Shown: positions 1-8,487 of the stretch, one piece after another | How the letters are laid out: every line of letters starts with the position of its first letter | How positions within the stretch are numbered: position 1 is the first letter of the stretch | DNA from: Haemophilus pittmaniae | GTDB lineage: Bacteria > Pseudomonadota > Gammaproteobacteria > Enterobacterales > Pasteurellaceae | Length of the DNA: 64,000 nucleotides | NCBI RefSeq assembly: GCF_900186995.1 | Contig: NZ_LT906463.1 | Coordinates: 496,001-560,000 of the forward strand | Reading direction: 5' to 3' | Position numbers and translations under genes: made by a program | The notes under the pieces: model-generated | Database searches by the model: none | What the model saw: the letters and a program-made list of their open reading frames with translations, nothing else | Told to the model about the DNA's origin: nothing

Positions 1-700
1 TATAGCGTTTTGGTCGTTTGGGATCATCCAAAGTATAGCCGTCATGAATAGCTACACGAATTTCATGAGCTTCAAAATCATCAGCCTTTAAAAACATCAC
101 ATCATTAGTCGCGACCAACGGTAAATTGTGCCGTTCGGCTAAGGTCAGAGCACTTTGAATATAACGCTCTTCATCCGGACGGCCAGTGCGCGACAAACTC
201 AAATAAAAATGTTCAGCGAAATACTGTTGATAGAATGCCAGGGCTTTTTCCGTTTCCTGTTGATTGTCACGCAACAGAGCCTTGCCCACATCACCTTGAG
301 TGCCACCGGAAAGAATGATCACCCCCTCACGGTGTTCAATCAGCCATTCCTTATCCAAATACGGTAAATCTGTATAACCGCGTTGATAGGCCTTGGAAAG
401 TAATAAGGTAATATTTTTATAACCGGCATTATTTTTAGCTAACAGAGTCAATTCAAAAAAACTTTCGCCATCAGCAGCAATTACCCGTACATCCGCGCCA
501 ATAATCGGCTTAATACCGGCACTTAAGGTTTCACCGTAAAATTTGACAACACCACAAAAATTACAGAAGTCAGTCAGTGCCAAAGCTACCATTTGTTTTT
601 CAGCACAGGCTTTCACCAACGGTTTCACCTTCACGATACTGTCGATCATGGAAAAATCGGTGTGGGTGCGAAGATGAACAAAGCGGGGTTGGCTTGACAT
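1..700 (-). CDS. dnaE: DNA polymerase III alpha subunit, N-terminal part (runs off left edge)
   Basis: This is the catalytic subunit of the replicative DNA polymerase. Translating the minus strand from an ATG at 698-700 gives a protein beginning MSSQPRFVHLRTHTDFSMID, the conserved start of bacterial DnaE, with the N-terminal PHP domain (LRTHTDFS, then ALTDFCN). The frame stays open for 233 codons to the window edge, so about four fifths of the gene lies outside. Family assignment is confident because the N-terminus is highly conserved. Confidence 0.95.
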   Translation of the reverse strand, partial: MSSQPRFVHLRTHTDFSMIDSIVKVKPLVKACAEKQMVALALTDFCNFCGVVKFYGETLSAGIKPIIGADVRVIAADGESFFELTLLAKNNAGYKNITLLLSKAYQRGYTDLPYLDKEWLIEHREGVIILSGGTQGDVGKALLRDNQQETEKALAFYQQYFAEHFYLSLSRTGRPDEERYIQSALTLAERHNLPLVATNDVMFLKADDFEAHEIRVAIHDGYTLDDPKRPKRY

Positions 701-727
701 GCAATTTCCTTGTTGATTGATCAGACT

Positions 728-755
728 AAAACGCCATGATGTTTTTTGGCGTTTT
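728..755. terminator. Inverted repeat upstream of dnaE
   Basis: AAAACGCC (728-735) pairs with GGCGTTTT (748-755), with a 12-base loop rich in T. It lies in the dnaE leader between dnaE and gpt, which are both on the minus strand. It may terminate transcription arriving from the right or be a leader structure. Only the dyad is seen. Confidence 0.4.
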
Positions 756-874
756 CTCAAAAATAAGGTCTAAGTATTTGATTTTATTAGAGTTGATTTA
801 AAAACCTATTGTAAGGCAATTATTGCCCGACGAAGGCGGCTATTATAACGAAAAAGGACCGTAAGCACAGACCA

Positions 875-904
875 TAAAAAATAAATGCCGCTCAAGGCGG
901 CATT
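875..904 (-). terminator. Terminator of gpt
   Basis: AATGCCGC (884-891) and GCGGCATT (897-904) form a hairpin followed, on the minus strand, by a T-rich run. It sits directly after the gpt stop codon and is a good rho-independent terminator. Confidence 0.75.
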
Positions 905-911
905 GATGAAA

Positions 912-1370
912 TTATTTACGCGCGAGTGGCGGAACAAAGGATAAGCCCAAATCCCAAGGCTGTTCAATCCAAGTATTTTGTGGAATATCAATCACATACT
1001 CATCCACCAATTCAGCACCGGCCGGTTTGGCAAATACTGTCACGAACTTAGCTTTTGGATACATTTCACGGATTGCGCGGGCAGTATTACCGGTATCCAC
1101 TAAATCGTCTACCACAATCATGCCTTCGCCATCACCTTCGGCGCGATGCAACACTTTTAATGCGCCTTGCTGATCATGATCATAACTGGCAATACACACG
1201 GTTTCCACTAAGCGGATATTGAGTTCGCGCGCCAATACGGCTGCTGGAAATAAGCCGCCGCGGCTCACCGCGATAATGCCTTTCCATTGGGAGGCCGGCA
1301 GTAATTTCTCCGCTAATTTACGGGCGTGCATTTGGAACATGTCCCAAGTCACAACATATTTTTCGCTCAT
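912..1370 (-). CDS. gpt: Xanthine(-guanine) phosphoribosyltransferase
   Basis: This purine-salvage enzyme transfers phosphoribose from PRPP to xanthine, guanine and hypoxanthine. The 152-residue protein matches the length and sequence of E. coli Gpt. The PRPP-binding loop is [12 protein letters not shown] at residues 85-96, and the conserved SRGG (36-39) and C-terminal WIEQPWD are present. It is divergent from pepD; the same gpt/pepD neighbourhood is known in Haemophilus influenzae. Its own terminator follows at 875-904. Confidence 0.96.
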   Translation of the reverse strand: MSEKYVVTWDMFQMHARKLAEKLLPASQWKGIIAVSRGGLFPAAVLARELNIRLVETVCIASYDHDQQGALKVLHRAEGDGEGMIVVDDLVDTGNTARAIREMYPKAKFVTVFAKPAGAELVDEYVIDIPQNTWIEQPWDLGLSFVPPLARK

Positions 1371-1475
1371 AGAAAATCCTTCAGTTTAGAGAATAAAAAA
1401 ATTGCGTAAGGATAACCCGAAATAGCCTTTTATGCTATTATTTCACACCACTTTTTTATGAAAAAAGGAGCAAAT

Positions 1476-2933
1476 ATGTCCGAAATTTCAACCTTGCAAC
1501 CGGCGCTATTATGGCAATGGTTTGCACAAATCTGTGCGATACCTCATCCCTCCCATCACGAAGATAAATTAGCTGAATTTATTGTCGATTGGGCAAAAAA
1601 ACGCGGTTTTTTTGTGGAGCGCGATGAAGTGGGTAACCTGTTAATTCGCAAAGCTGCCAGTGCGGGTATGGAACATTGTATTCCGGTAGCATTACAGGCG
1701 CATTTGGATATGGTGCCACAAGCCAATGAAGGTAGCAGCCATAATTTTGAGCAAGATCCGATTCGTCCACATATTGTTGGTGACTGGGTAAAAGCGCAAG
1801 GTACAACTCTAGGTGCCGATAATGGTATTGGTTTAGCTTCAGCATTAGCCATATTGGAAAGCGATAATTTAGTTCATCCGCCATTAGAAGTCCTACTCAC
1901 CATGAGCGAAGAAACCGGCATGGATGGCGCAATTCACTTACGTAATGGTTGGTTGCAATCCGAATGGTTAATCAATACTGATACAGAAGAAATTGGTGAG
2001 ATTTATATTGGCTGTGCCGGTGGAATTAATGCCAACTTGGAATTCCCAATTGAATGGCAGGCCAATGGCGCCTCACAAGCCTTGCAAATCAATCTAAAAG
2101 GCTTGCGTGGTGGACATTCCGGCTGCGATATTCATACCGGCCGAGCGAATGCAATTAAATTACTGGCACGTTTATTTAAGCATCTTCAATTAGCCGATCT
2201 GCAATTTAATTTAGCAGAAATTCACGGTGGTTCCATTCGCAATGCTATTCCGCGTGAAGCTGGTGCGATTATTACTTTTTGTGGTAATTCCTCGACATTC
2301 GAACAAGCTATCTGCGAATTCAATCACGTCATCAAAGAAGAATTGGCGCTCATCGAACCGAATGTGGAATTTAGCGTAAATAGTATTGCACTCCCACAAC
2401 AAGTATTTACTACAGAAAGCCAACGTAATTTAATCAATGCATTGAACCTATTACCAAATGGTGTCATTCGTAATAGTGATGTAATTACCGGCGTAGTAGA
2501 AAGTAGCTTGAGTGTCGGCGTGCTAAAAATGCAAGACAATACCGTTAAAGCTACAATTCTTGTGCGTTCATTAATTGAAAGCGGTAAACAATACATTACC
2601 GAGTTACTCAGTTCATTGGCCGATTTAAGTGGTGCCAAAGCAGTCTTCTCAGCACCTTATCCGGGCTGGCAACCGGTGAATGATTCAGCCTTGGTGCAAC
2701 TGACGGAGCAACATTATCAACAAGTATTAGGTAAAGCACCGCTCATTAAGGTGATCCACGCCGGTTTAGAATGTGGCTTATTGAAACAACATTACCCGCA
2801 TATTGAGATGGTTTCCATCGGGCCAACCATTCGTAACGCCCATTCGCCCGATGAACAGGTGAATATTGCTGATGTGCAAACCTATTGGACGGTATTAACA
2901 CAAGTATTGGCAAACATTCCACATAAAGCGTAA
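1476..2933 (+). CDS. pepD: Aminoacyl-histidine dipeptidase (peptidase D)
   Basis: A 485-residue cytosolic M20-family metallopeptidase that hydrolyses dipeptides such as carnosine-type and X-His peptides. Metal-ligand motifs are visible: [27 protein letters not shown] and the C-terminal NAHSPDEQ. An upstream in-frame ATG at 1458 exists, but the ATG at 1476 is chosen because AAAAAAGGAG lies just ahead of it and the product then begins MSEIS as in the family. Transcription is divergent from gpt, and a terminator follows at 2948. Confidence 0.95.
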   Translation: MSEISTLQPALLWQWFAQICAIPHPSHHEDKLAEFIVDWAKKRGFFVERDEVGNLLIRKAASAGMEHCIPVALQAHLDMVPQANEGSSHNFEQDPIRPHIVGDWVKAQGTTLGADNGIGLASALAILESDNLVHPPLEVLLTMSEETGMDGAIHLRNGWLQSEWLINTDTEEIGEIYIGCAGGINANLEFPIEWQANGASQALQINLKGLRGGHSGCDIHTGRANAIKLLARLFKHLQLADLQFNLAEIHGGSIRNAIPREAGAIITFCGNSSTFEQAICEFNHVIKEELALIEPNVEFSVNSIALPQQVFTTESQRNLINALNLLPNGVIRNSDVITGVVESSLSVGVLKMQDNTVKATILVRSLIESGKQYITELLSSLADLSGAKAVFSAPYPGWQPVNDSALVQLTEQHYQQVLGKAPLIKVIHAGLECGLLKQHYPHIEMVSIGPTIRNAHSPDEQVNIADVQTYWTVLTQVLANIPHKA

Positions 2934-2947
2934 GTATTAATCATTGC

Positions 2948-2989
2948 AAAACGGTTTATCTCCAAAAGGAAATAAGCCGTTTTATTTTA
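2948..2989 (+). terminator. Terminator of pepD
   Basis: AAAACGG (2948-2954) pairs with CCGTTTT (2977-2983); pairing extends inward with a few mismatches to a loop near 2964, followed by TATTTT. It begins 15 bases after the pepD stop. Confidence 0.75.
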
Positions 2990-3007
2990 CCAATCGTATT
3001 TGTAGAA

Positions 3008-3036
3008 ATAAAAAATCCCCGCAAATGCGAGGATTA
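3008..3036 (-). terminator. Terminator facing left, downstream of the tRNA-Trp 3' half
   Basis: AATCCCCGC (3014-3022) and GCGAGGATT (3027-3035) form a hairpin with an AAAT loop. On the minus strand the right arm comes first and the hairpin is followed by six T. It lies 12 bases beyond the tRNA-Trp 3' end and was probably the terminator of the original tRNA transcript. Confidence 0.75.
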
Positions 3037-3047
3037 TCTATTTAAGA

Positions 3048-3092
3048 TGGCAGGGGCGGAGAGGCTCGAACTCCCAACACCCGGTTTTGGAG
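3048..3092 (-). other. 3' half of tRNA-Trp: prophage attachment-site scar
   Basis: On the minus strand these 45 bases match bacterial tRNA-Trp from the anticodon loop (CTCCAAAACC) through the T arm (GGGAGTTCGAGCC) to the encoded CCA end. The match stops abruptly at 3092 and no 5' half follows. Orphan tRNA 3' halves are the usual product of tyrosine-recombinase phage integration. The intact tRNA-Trp is expected at the far attachment site, which is not in this window. This marks the left border of the P2-like prophage. Confidence 0.8.
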
Positions 3093-3271
3093 TTATACAA
3101 ACTGTGAATAGTTGGTAGCCATTAGAAAATAAATAACAAATAATTCAATCAGTTATCCAATCAATCAAAATTTAATCACTTCCTAAATATTGGCACAAAG
3201 TTTATAGTCTTTGTCACAGCTAAGACACAATTTGGCACATCATTTTAATTAATATTTAAAGACCCAATTTC

Positions 3272-3359
3272 GCGTTTTCCCGCGTTGTTTTGCGTTGAAA
3301 GATCTGATTGAAAGGATTTGAAAGGCGTTAGATCTGAAAAGGCTTTATAAAGGATCTGA
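3272..3359 (+). repeat. Phased GCGTT and GATCTGA repeat cluster beside the cos-like site
   Basis: GCGTT occurs at 3272, 3282 and 3292, one helical turn apart, and again at 3325 and 3364. GATCTGA occurs at 3301, 3331 and 3353. Such spacing suggests sites for a DNA-bending or multimeric protein; terminase (cosB-like) or integrase arm sites are the obvious candidates. The function is inferred only. Confidence 0.45.
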
Positions 3360-3391
3360 ATTTGCGTTAAAACACATACATTTATTGCGCA

Positions 3392-3410
3392 GGCGTGGCG
3401 AGGGTTTGAC
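3392..3410 (+). other. Candidate cos site (cohesive end)
   Basis: GGCGTGGCG here equals the first nine bases of the 19-base cohesive end of coliphage 186 as I recall it, and resembles that of P2. The position just beyond the portal gene also fits P2-like genomes, where cos lies next to Q. The remaining ten bases differ. Confidence 0.4.
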
Positions 3411-3545
3411 TGCGATTTTTCATAAGCGTTTTAGGAGGGAAATCGGCTAAAATCAATAGGTTTTTCTTTCTGGGGTATTGTCATTTGATATAATAGCATT
3501 GGGCAGTATTAGCACCACACAGCAAAAAACACATCTTTTAGGCAA

Positions 3546-3577
3546 CAAAAAGCCCGTGCAATAACACGGGCAATTTT
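3546..3577. terminator. Terminator after the portal gene (bidirectional)
   Basis: GCCCGTG (3552-3558) pairs with CACGGGC (3565-3571), flanked by A-run and T-run on opposite sides, so it can work in both directions. It ends the leftward P-Q transcript. Confidence 0.75.
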
Positions 3578-3592
3578 TATCTGAAAGGATCT

Positions 3593-4609
3593 CTATTTTT
3601 CTTCTAGCAATTTGTATTCGTTAAAAGTGATCACTTCCATGCCTAAACGTTCATTAATTTCTTTTAGACGTTCTTGAAGTGGAATGATTTCATTCACAAA
3701 GAAAACTTTAGTGGCTTTTTCCACATCACCAAATCCACCGGTATTGTTCGGCACGATACCCATTAACTGAGGCGGAACCCTATGTGCTGCCAAAACATCA
3801 TCACGGCTTGCATTTTTAATATTCAGGAAATCATCTTTTGACACGGCATCCGAAAGCGGAATCACTTGAAAGCCGTCTTTCTTACCGTTCGGGATATAGA
3901 CGAAAAGATTCTTAAAGTTGCCGGTGCCTTTGGTTTGTTTGATTTGGTCCTTGATGGATTGAATATCATCCTTATTCTGCGTTGGATCAGTCATATAAAT
4001 AATAGAACCGGCATGCGCACCATTCAGATAATATTTACGACGGAACAGAGTTGCACTCTCGTTTAGAAATGCAGATTGTAAGGCGGCTAAATATTCCGGC
4101 ACACCATAAATTTCTTGGTTAATGTCAGGATTGATAAGTTGCAGCACGGAATCTTTTTTAAATTCATATTCTTCATAGCCCGTTACGATTTGGAAGAATT
4201 GACCTTCATCAACACCCACGCGCATATATTTTGCCAAAGGTGCTCTAAGTGAAATGATATCGCCGAACGCATTTTTTACGATTTCAATGAACGCATTGCC
4301 AAAAACCAAATAATCCTGAACCAGTTTTTCAAGTTGTGTTCTTGGTAAAAGCGCGGTCGTTTTACAGGTTGAAAGTAAAATATTCTTTTTCACTGTGATG
4401 GCACTTTGATGGTGTGGGGAAGCGCCAAGGGCTTTGGCTAAATAGCCCAAATTAATCGGCGGATTATAATATTTCTCATAAACCAGTACAGATTCAAAAT
4501 AATTCAGAATTTCGGCACGGTCTAACACTGGAATCGGATCACCAAAACTAAAGGCTTGTGCTATTGCGTTACCGGAAAGTGCGGTGTTTTTTTTCTTTGA
4601 TTTGCTCAT
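3593..4609 (-). CDS. Q: P2-like portal protein (gpQ)
   Basis: A 338-residue phage portal protein of the PBSX/P2 family; P2 gpQ is about 344 residues. Twelve copies form the ring through which DNA enters the head. The N-terminus (FSFGDPIPVLDRAEI) and the segment APLAKYMRVG are typical. It lies nine bases after gene P on the minus strand with a terminator beyond it, as in the P2 leftward packaging operon. Confidence 0.92.
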   Translation of the reverse strand: MSKSKKKNTALSGNAIAQAFSFGDPIPVLDRAEILNYFESVLVYEKYYNPPINLGYLAKALGASPHHQSAITVKKNILLSTCKTTALLPRTQLEKLVQDYLVFGNAFIEIVKNAFGDIISLRAPLAKYMRVGVDEGQFFQIVTGYEEYEFKKDSVLQLINPDINQEIYGVPEYLAALQSAFLNESATLFRRKYYLNGAHAGSIIYMTDPTQNKDDIQSIKDQIKQTKGTGNFKNLFVYIPNGKKDGFQVIPLSDAVSKDDFLNIKNASRDDVLAAHRVPPQLMGIVPNNTGGFGDVEKATKVFFVNEIIPLQERLKEINERLGMEVITFNEYKLLEEK

Positions 4610-4618
4610 TGATTCATC

Positions 4619-6403
4619 CTATTCAAAGGTAAAAATGGTCGATTGGCTTTGTGTTGCAACATCACCGCCCAAGCCGTAAGGAACGTTAAGAATGCAGTTC
4701 ATGATAGCCCACGACAAATCGCCATGTGAGGCATCTTCCGAACGGTCAGAAACATAAGTAATTTTCCCGGTTCCCGTAATGCGTTTTTTCACAGTCATGA
4801 AACTGGTCACAATATCATTGTCGCCACTGTCGAATTTCAAGCGACGTTTTTGAATTAGGTTTTGAGTTTTGAGAACCATCTCATTTTTCAGATCGGCGTT
4901 ATAGTCCAAACCCTGAACAGTCGGATAAAACTTCTTAACTTCTTGGAACACCCCAGAACCCATCCCTGTTTTATCAATCACAATGCGCGACACATTGTAA
5001 TCGTCACAAAACTGTTTGATTCGGCTTGCCTGCGTTTCATAATCCATGCCGTGAAAAGTTTGTTTATGCAACACACGATAATCCCCGCCTTCAACTCGTG
5101 GTGGGGCAACAATAGCAAGGGCTGCACGGTCGCCGGTAAAAGCTGGGTCATAACCCAACCAAATTTCTCGATTGCCAAAAGGTCGTTGATAAAATGGCTT
5201 AAAGTCGTGCCATTCTTCTAAGCTGTCCACTTGGCAAAGTTGCAAGTCGGCAAATTTAAAGGCGGAACTGTTATCATCAGCAAACTGGCAGAGAAAAAGT
5301 TGTTCAAATTCTTCTTTGCTGTTTTCGGCTAACAAATCTTCAATGTCGAACAAATTGCACCCGCCTTCCAGTGCGTCATAAATCGTCACAATCTGTTTCC
5401 ACTGACGGTCGCCGCAAAGTTTCCCCATACGCAAATTTTCGTGTGAAATATCAATTTCTACTTTTTCCGATTTCGCCCGTCCACGATTGAACGCTTTTCC
5501 GGAAAAGAACGCATAGGCAGGATGGGCGATTGTCGTAGGTGTAGAAAAGTAGGTTTGCCGATACATCTTTTGGGCCGCCATACCACTGGCGACTTTCCGC
5601 ATTACATCGAATTTCGGTACCCAAAACACTTCATCAAAATACAAATTGCCGTGGTAGGATTGTGCAGTTGCCGAGTTGGTACCAAGGAAAATCAATTCTG
5701 CGCCATTGGGCAGTTTGATGGTCTCGCCTTTCAAATCTACATCGGCTGTTTGTTTGGCATAGCTCACAATATATGATCGGAACTGTAAGGCTTGTTTCTT
5801 ACTGGCAGAAATAAAGATTTGGTTGTGGCCCGTTGTCAACGCATCCACGAAGGCTTCATGCCCAAAATAATAAGTCGCCCCAATTTGACGACTTTTAAGA
5901 ATATTGCGAATGCGATGTTGCTTAGCATCATGCCAAATACGTTGATATTGAAACATCCCGCCTAAAAAACCATTAATCAACAATTCTTCTTGTTCCTGAC
6001 TAATGGCGTTTTGTTCAGGTTTTCTGCGCTCACCGGTATTGCGGTTTTTCAATTTCGGATTCAGGTCCGTTTCATTGCCATCACCAAAAGAATATTTTTT
6101 CACCCTCGCCATACGTTCCATTTGGCGGCTAAGTAAATCAATTTCTTTGTAATCTGAACCGCTCTTTTCTTCTTTTACAATCAGCAAATTCAATCTTGTC
6201 TCTAATGCCAATTCAACCCGACCGACAGGTGCAATATCGTCCCACTTTTCTCTGTCTTTCCAACTGGCAATCGTTGATGCAGGAATATTTAACTGGCGTG
6301 AAATTTCCGCGATTTTATAGCCGCTAAAATACATTACCTGCGCCTGTCGCTTACTGTCTGCTGACACATCAGGCAAAGTCTGTTCAATTATTTGTTCTTC
6401 CAT
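4619..6403 (-). CDS. P: P2-like terminase large subunit, ATPase (gpP)
   Basis: A 594-residue packaging motor ATPase. An N-terminal helix-turn-helix (about residues 28-50, GYKIAEISRQLNIPASTIASW) is followed by the Walker A-like SRQIGAT (171-177), the Walker B FDEVF (about 256-260) and a nuclease-type C-terminal part beginning GYDPAFTGDRAA. Length matches P2 gpP (590). It is transcribed leftward, divergent from the scaffold gene; the 165-bp gap between them carries one uptake core (AAGTGCGGT near 6435). Confidence 0.93.
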   Translation of the reverse strand: MEEQIIEQTLPDVSADSKRQAQVMYFSGYKIAEISRQLNIPASTIASWKDREKWDDIAPVGRVELALETRLNLLIVKEEKSGSDYKEIDLLSRQMERMARVKKYSFGDGNETDLNPKLKNRNTGERRKPEQNAISQEQEELLINGFLGGMFQYQRIWHDAKQHRIRNILKSRQIGATYYFGHEAFVDALTTGHNQIFISASKKQALQFRSYIVSYAKQTADVDLKGETIKLPNGAELIFLGTNSATAQSYHGNLYFDEVFWVPKFDVMRKVASGMAAQKMYRQTYFSTPTTIAHPAYAFFSGKAFNRGRAKSEKVEIDISHENLRMGKLCGDRQWKQIVTIYDALEGGCNLFDIEDLLAENSKEEFEQLFLCQFADDNSSAFKFADLQLCQVDSLEEWHDFKPFYQRPFGNREIWLGYDPAFTGDRAALAIVAPPRVEGGDYRVLHKQTFHGMDYETQASRIKQFCDDYNVSRIVIDKTGMGSGVFQEVKKFYPTVQGLDYNADLKNEMVLKTQNLIQKRRLKFDSGDNDIVTSFMTVKKRITGTGKITYVSDRSEDASHGDLSWAIMNCILNVPYGLGGDVATQSQSTIFTFE

Positions 6404-6568
6404 TCACTATCCTTTCTATTTACCAACGCATAATAGAAAGGCTAAGTGCGGTCGTCTTTCGCCCTGCTTTGTGAGAACTAAAGCAACAACCGCAAGCAAT
6501 AGACCGGCTAAAAAAAGCCTTTCAGAATAATGGCAATCATTGAACCCACTCACTGAAAGGAATAGCCA

Positions 6569-7396
6569 ATGGCAAAACAATCAAAATGGTTTGTGGTTGC
6601 AACAGAAGGAGCAACAACAGACGGTCGCACAATCAATCGCACTTGGATTGAGCAAATGGCGGCAAATTACGACCCGAAAAAATATGGTGCACGCATTAAT
6701 CTTGAACACATTAAATGGCGTTATATGTGGAATGATGATCCGCACTCAAAATGCTATGGCGATGTAATTGGTTTAAAAACGGAAGAAAATGCTGAAGGTA
6801 AATTGCAGTTACTGGCTCAAATCGACCCAACGGACGATTTAATCAAACTCAATAAAGACCGCCAAAAAATCTACACCTCTATTGAGTGCGACCCGAATTT
6901 TGCCGACACCGGTGAAGCCTACTTAGTGGGTTTAGCGGTAACGGACAATCCGGCAAGTCTTGGCACGGAAATGTTAGCATTTTCTGCCGGCGCAAGTGCA
7001 AATCCACTCAACAACCGCAAAGAAAAAGCTGAAAACCTTTTCACAGCCGCAGTTGAAACCGAATTAGAGTTTGAAGAAGTGAAAGAAAAAGGTTTATCTG
7101 TCTTTGCCAAAATCCGCGCATTATTTGCCGACAAAGAAAAAACCGACGATGAACGCTTTGCCGACCATCAAAAATCTATTGAGCTTTTAGCGGAACAAAC
7201 CCAAAAAACATTGGAAAAATTGACCGCACTTTCCGCCGATTTAGCAAAACAACAAGCCGAATTAGCAGAAATGAAAGCCACCAATGAAAGCATTCAAGCC
7301 AAATTCACCACGCTTGAAAAAACACCTTCTGCTGACTTCGGCAAACGTCCAATCATTGCCGGTGAAGGTAAATCCGAATTTTTAACCGATTGCTAA
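6569..7396 (+). CDS. O: P2-like capsid scaffold and maturation protease (gpO)
   Basis: A 275-residue internal scaffold with an N-terminal serine protease. The catalytic set known from P2 gpO is preserved as D18 (TDGRT), H47 (NLEHIKW) and S104 (YTSIE). A long charged coiled-coil-like region (about 150-255) forms the scaffold part. It is preceded by GAAAGGAATAGCC and is 10 bases upstream of the capsid gene. Confidence 0.93.
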   Translation: MAKQSKWFVVATEGATTDGRTINRTWIEQMAANYDPKKYGARINLEHIKWRYMWNDDPHSKCYGDVIGLKTEENAEGKLQLLAQIDPTDDLIKLNKDRQKIYTSIECDPNFADTGEAYLVGLAVTDNPASLGTEMLAFSAGASANPLNNRKEKAENLFTAAVETELEFEEVKEKGLSVFAKIRALFADKEKTDDERFADHQKSIELLAEQTQKTLEKLTALSADLAKQQAELAEMKATNESIQAKFTTLEKTPSADFGKRPIIAGEGKSEFLTDC

Positions 7397-7406
7397 AGGA
7401 ACAACC

Positions 7407-7513
7407 ATGCGCAACGAAACTAAACAGAAATTTAATGCTTATGTGGCCCGTGTTGCCGAATTAAACGGCGTAACAAGCAATGATGTGGCAGAAACCTTTT
7501 CTGTTACGCCAAG
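7407..7513 (+). pseudogene. N: Major capsid protein (gpN), 5' fragment cut by the Mu-like prophage
   Basis: These 35 codons plus two bases encode MRNETKQKFNAYVARVAELN and continue to SVTP, matching the start of P2 gpN. The frame then runs into the Mu-like left end and stops at SNHLI. Joining 7513 to 42078 gives TPS-VEQKLIEK and restores a 343-codon capsid, equal in layout to P2 gpN (357). SD AAAGGA precedes the ATG. The gene was intact until the insertion. Confidence 0.93.
7509..7513 (+). repeat. 5-bp target duplication CCAAG, left copy
   Basis: CCAAG lies directly left of the TGTA end of the Mu-like prophage; the other copy is at 42073-42077. Mu-family transposition makes 5-bp duplications. 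Removing one copy with the element restores the capsid reading frame. Confidence 0.92.
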
Positions 7514-7540
7514 TGTATCCAACCACTTAATATGAGAAAT
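7514..7540 (+). promoter_or_regulatory. Mu-like left end with transposase-binding site L1
   Basis: The terminal TGTATCC is followed by a 20-bp site (7521-7540) ending ATGAGAAAT. A related 20-bp sequence at 7702-7721 and the two right-end sites share the pattern CCxCTxxAAxTGAGAA. By analogy with Mu these are MuA-binding sites. Confidence 0.75.
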
Positions 7541-7604
7541 AAACAAAGAAGTAGGGATTTGGTTGTAATAAGCGGGAATAAGTGGTTCAAAACCTTATGA
7601 AACG

Positions 7605-7636
7605 GGGCTTTACGTGATGTAGAGCCCTTTTTTATT
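7605..7636 (+). terminator. Terminator at the left end of the Mu-like prophage
   Basis: GGGGCT and AGAGCCC flank a short loop and are followed by TTTTTT. It would block rightward transcription entering from the P2-like capsid promoter before it reaches the repressor region. Confidence 0.6.
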
Positions 7637-7701
7637 AGGGGAGGAAAAAGAAGAATAATGAAATGGGAAAAAATTTTGGGTTTTGTTTGAAATGTCAAAA
7701 T

Positions 7702-7732
7702 AGCCACTTGAAATGAGAAATTTAAAAGTGGC
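7702..7732 (-). terminator. Terminator of the repressor gene, overlapping a second transposase-type site
   Basis: AGCCACTT (7702-7709) and AAGTGGCT (7725-7732) form a perfect dyad 24 bases after the repressor stop (minus strand). The left arm and loop, 7702-7721, match L1 (7521-7540) at 17 of 20 bases, so the same DNA may also be transposase site L2 or L3. Confidence 0.6.
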
Positions 7733-7755
7733 TTTAAATTTTGTTTAAATGGCGT

Positions 7756-8487
7756 TTAAAAATCCCGATAGCCACGCACTACCTGCCCAATCACAATCAA
7801 GTTGTTGGCTTGTTCTGTGTTGAGTTCTATTGGTGCGTATTCGGTATTTTGACTGATTAGTGTGATGCCGTTGTAGGTGATTTGCACTTTCTTCACTAGC
7901 ATTGCGCCTTCATTGTTTAACACAAAGATTTTGCCGTCTTTTAAATCCGTTTTAGAACGATCTACAATAATCTCTTCACCATCTTTTAAGGTGGGCTGCA
8001 TGCTGTCGCCACTTACTAAGAACATGGCGCAATCTTCCGCTTTTAAGCGGCGTGAATCAAGCCAAGCCTTTTCTACCTTGGTGGTTTGATAAGGTTTATA
8101 TTCATCATTAAAACCACCGCCACCGGCTGAAATGCGCACTTCTCGGCAATCTTCAATCTCTGCAAAGGTTTCATCATTGCTTGCAGATAAATTTAAGCCA
8201 TCCTGCTCCTCTGAGCTTTCTCCTGTTGCTAGCCACTGCACGCTTACATTGGCATAGGTTGCTAATGCAATTAGGTTGTCCAGTGTTGGCAAGCTAGTGT
8301 TTGTTAAATAGTTATGCAAAGTGCTATATGAAATTCCTGCTTCTTTAGCAAATGCTCTTCCGCTCTTATTTCCGATCAATTCTTTTAATCTTTCGCTAAA
8401 AGAAGATCCTTTTCCTAATGTTTGAAAAGGAACTTGTACCTTTTCCGATTTATCTTGTTCCTTTTTAGGATTTGAAAGGGTTTCCAT
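7756..8487 (-). CDS. Mu-like prophage repressor: XRE helix-turn-helix plus S24 peptidase (CI type)
   Basis: A 243-residue lysogeny repressor. An XRE helix-turn-helix spans about residues 28-85 (SGRAFAKEAGISYSTLHNYL). The C-terminal LexA/CI-type autoprotease has Ser in SGDSMQPTL, Lys in MLVKKVQ and a likely cleavage site Ala-Gly in SAGGGG. This is unlike the Mu c repressor and implies induction by RecA-stimulated cleavage. It is divergent from ner and the transposase; the operators lie between (8456-8697). Confidence 0.9.
   Translation of the reverse strand: METLSNPKKEQDKSEKVQVPFQTLGKGSSFSERLKELIGNKSGRAFAKEAGISYSTLHNYLTNTSLPTLDNLIALATYANVSVQWLATGESSEEQDGLNLSASNDETFAEIEDCREVRISAGGGGFNDEYKPYQTTKVEKAWLDSRRLKAEDCAMFLVSGDSMQPTLKDGEEIIVDRSKTDLKDGKIFVLNNEGAMLVKKVQITYNGITLISQNTEYAPIELNTEQANNLIVIGQVVRGYRDF

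Larger units (their letters stand above)
3093..3545. other. Non-coding prophage left region (no gene; repeats and cos-like site)
   Basis: No credible coding frame is seen in these 453 bases. The region holds three GCGTT boxes at 10-bp spacing (3272, 3282, 3292), three GATCTGA copies (3301, 3331, 3353) and a cos-like sequence at 3392. In P2 the early genes from int to A would separate attL from cos, so their absence here suggests a deletion. Confidence 0.6.

Noticed and set aside
1556-1884. Two minus ORFs inside pepD
   Set aside because: Both lie fully within a well-conserved enzyme gene and lack start signals.
3093-3545. Remnant integrase gene beside the attachment scar
   Set aside because: Both strands were read; no stretch resembling tyrosine-recombinase motifs (R..HxxR..Y) is present.
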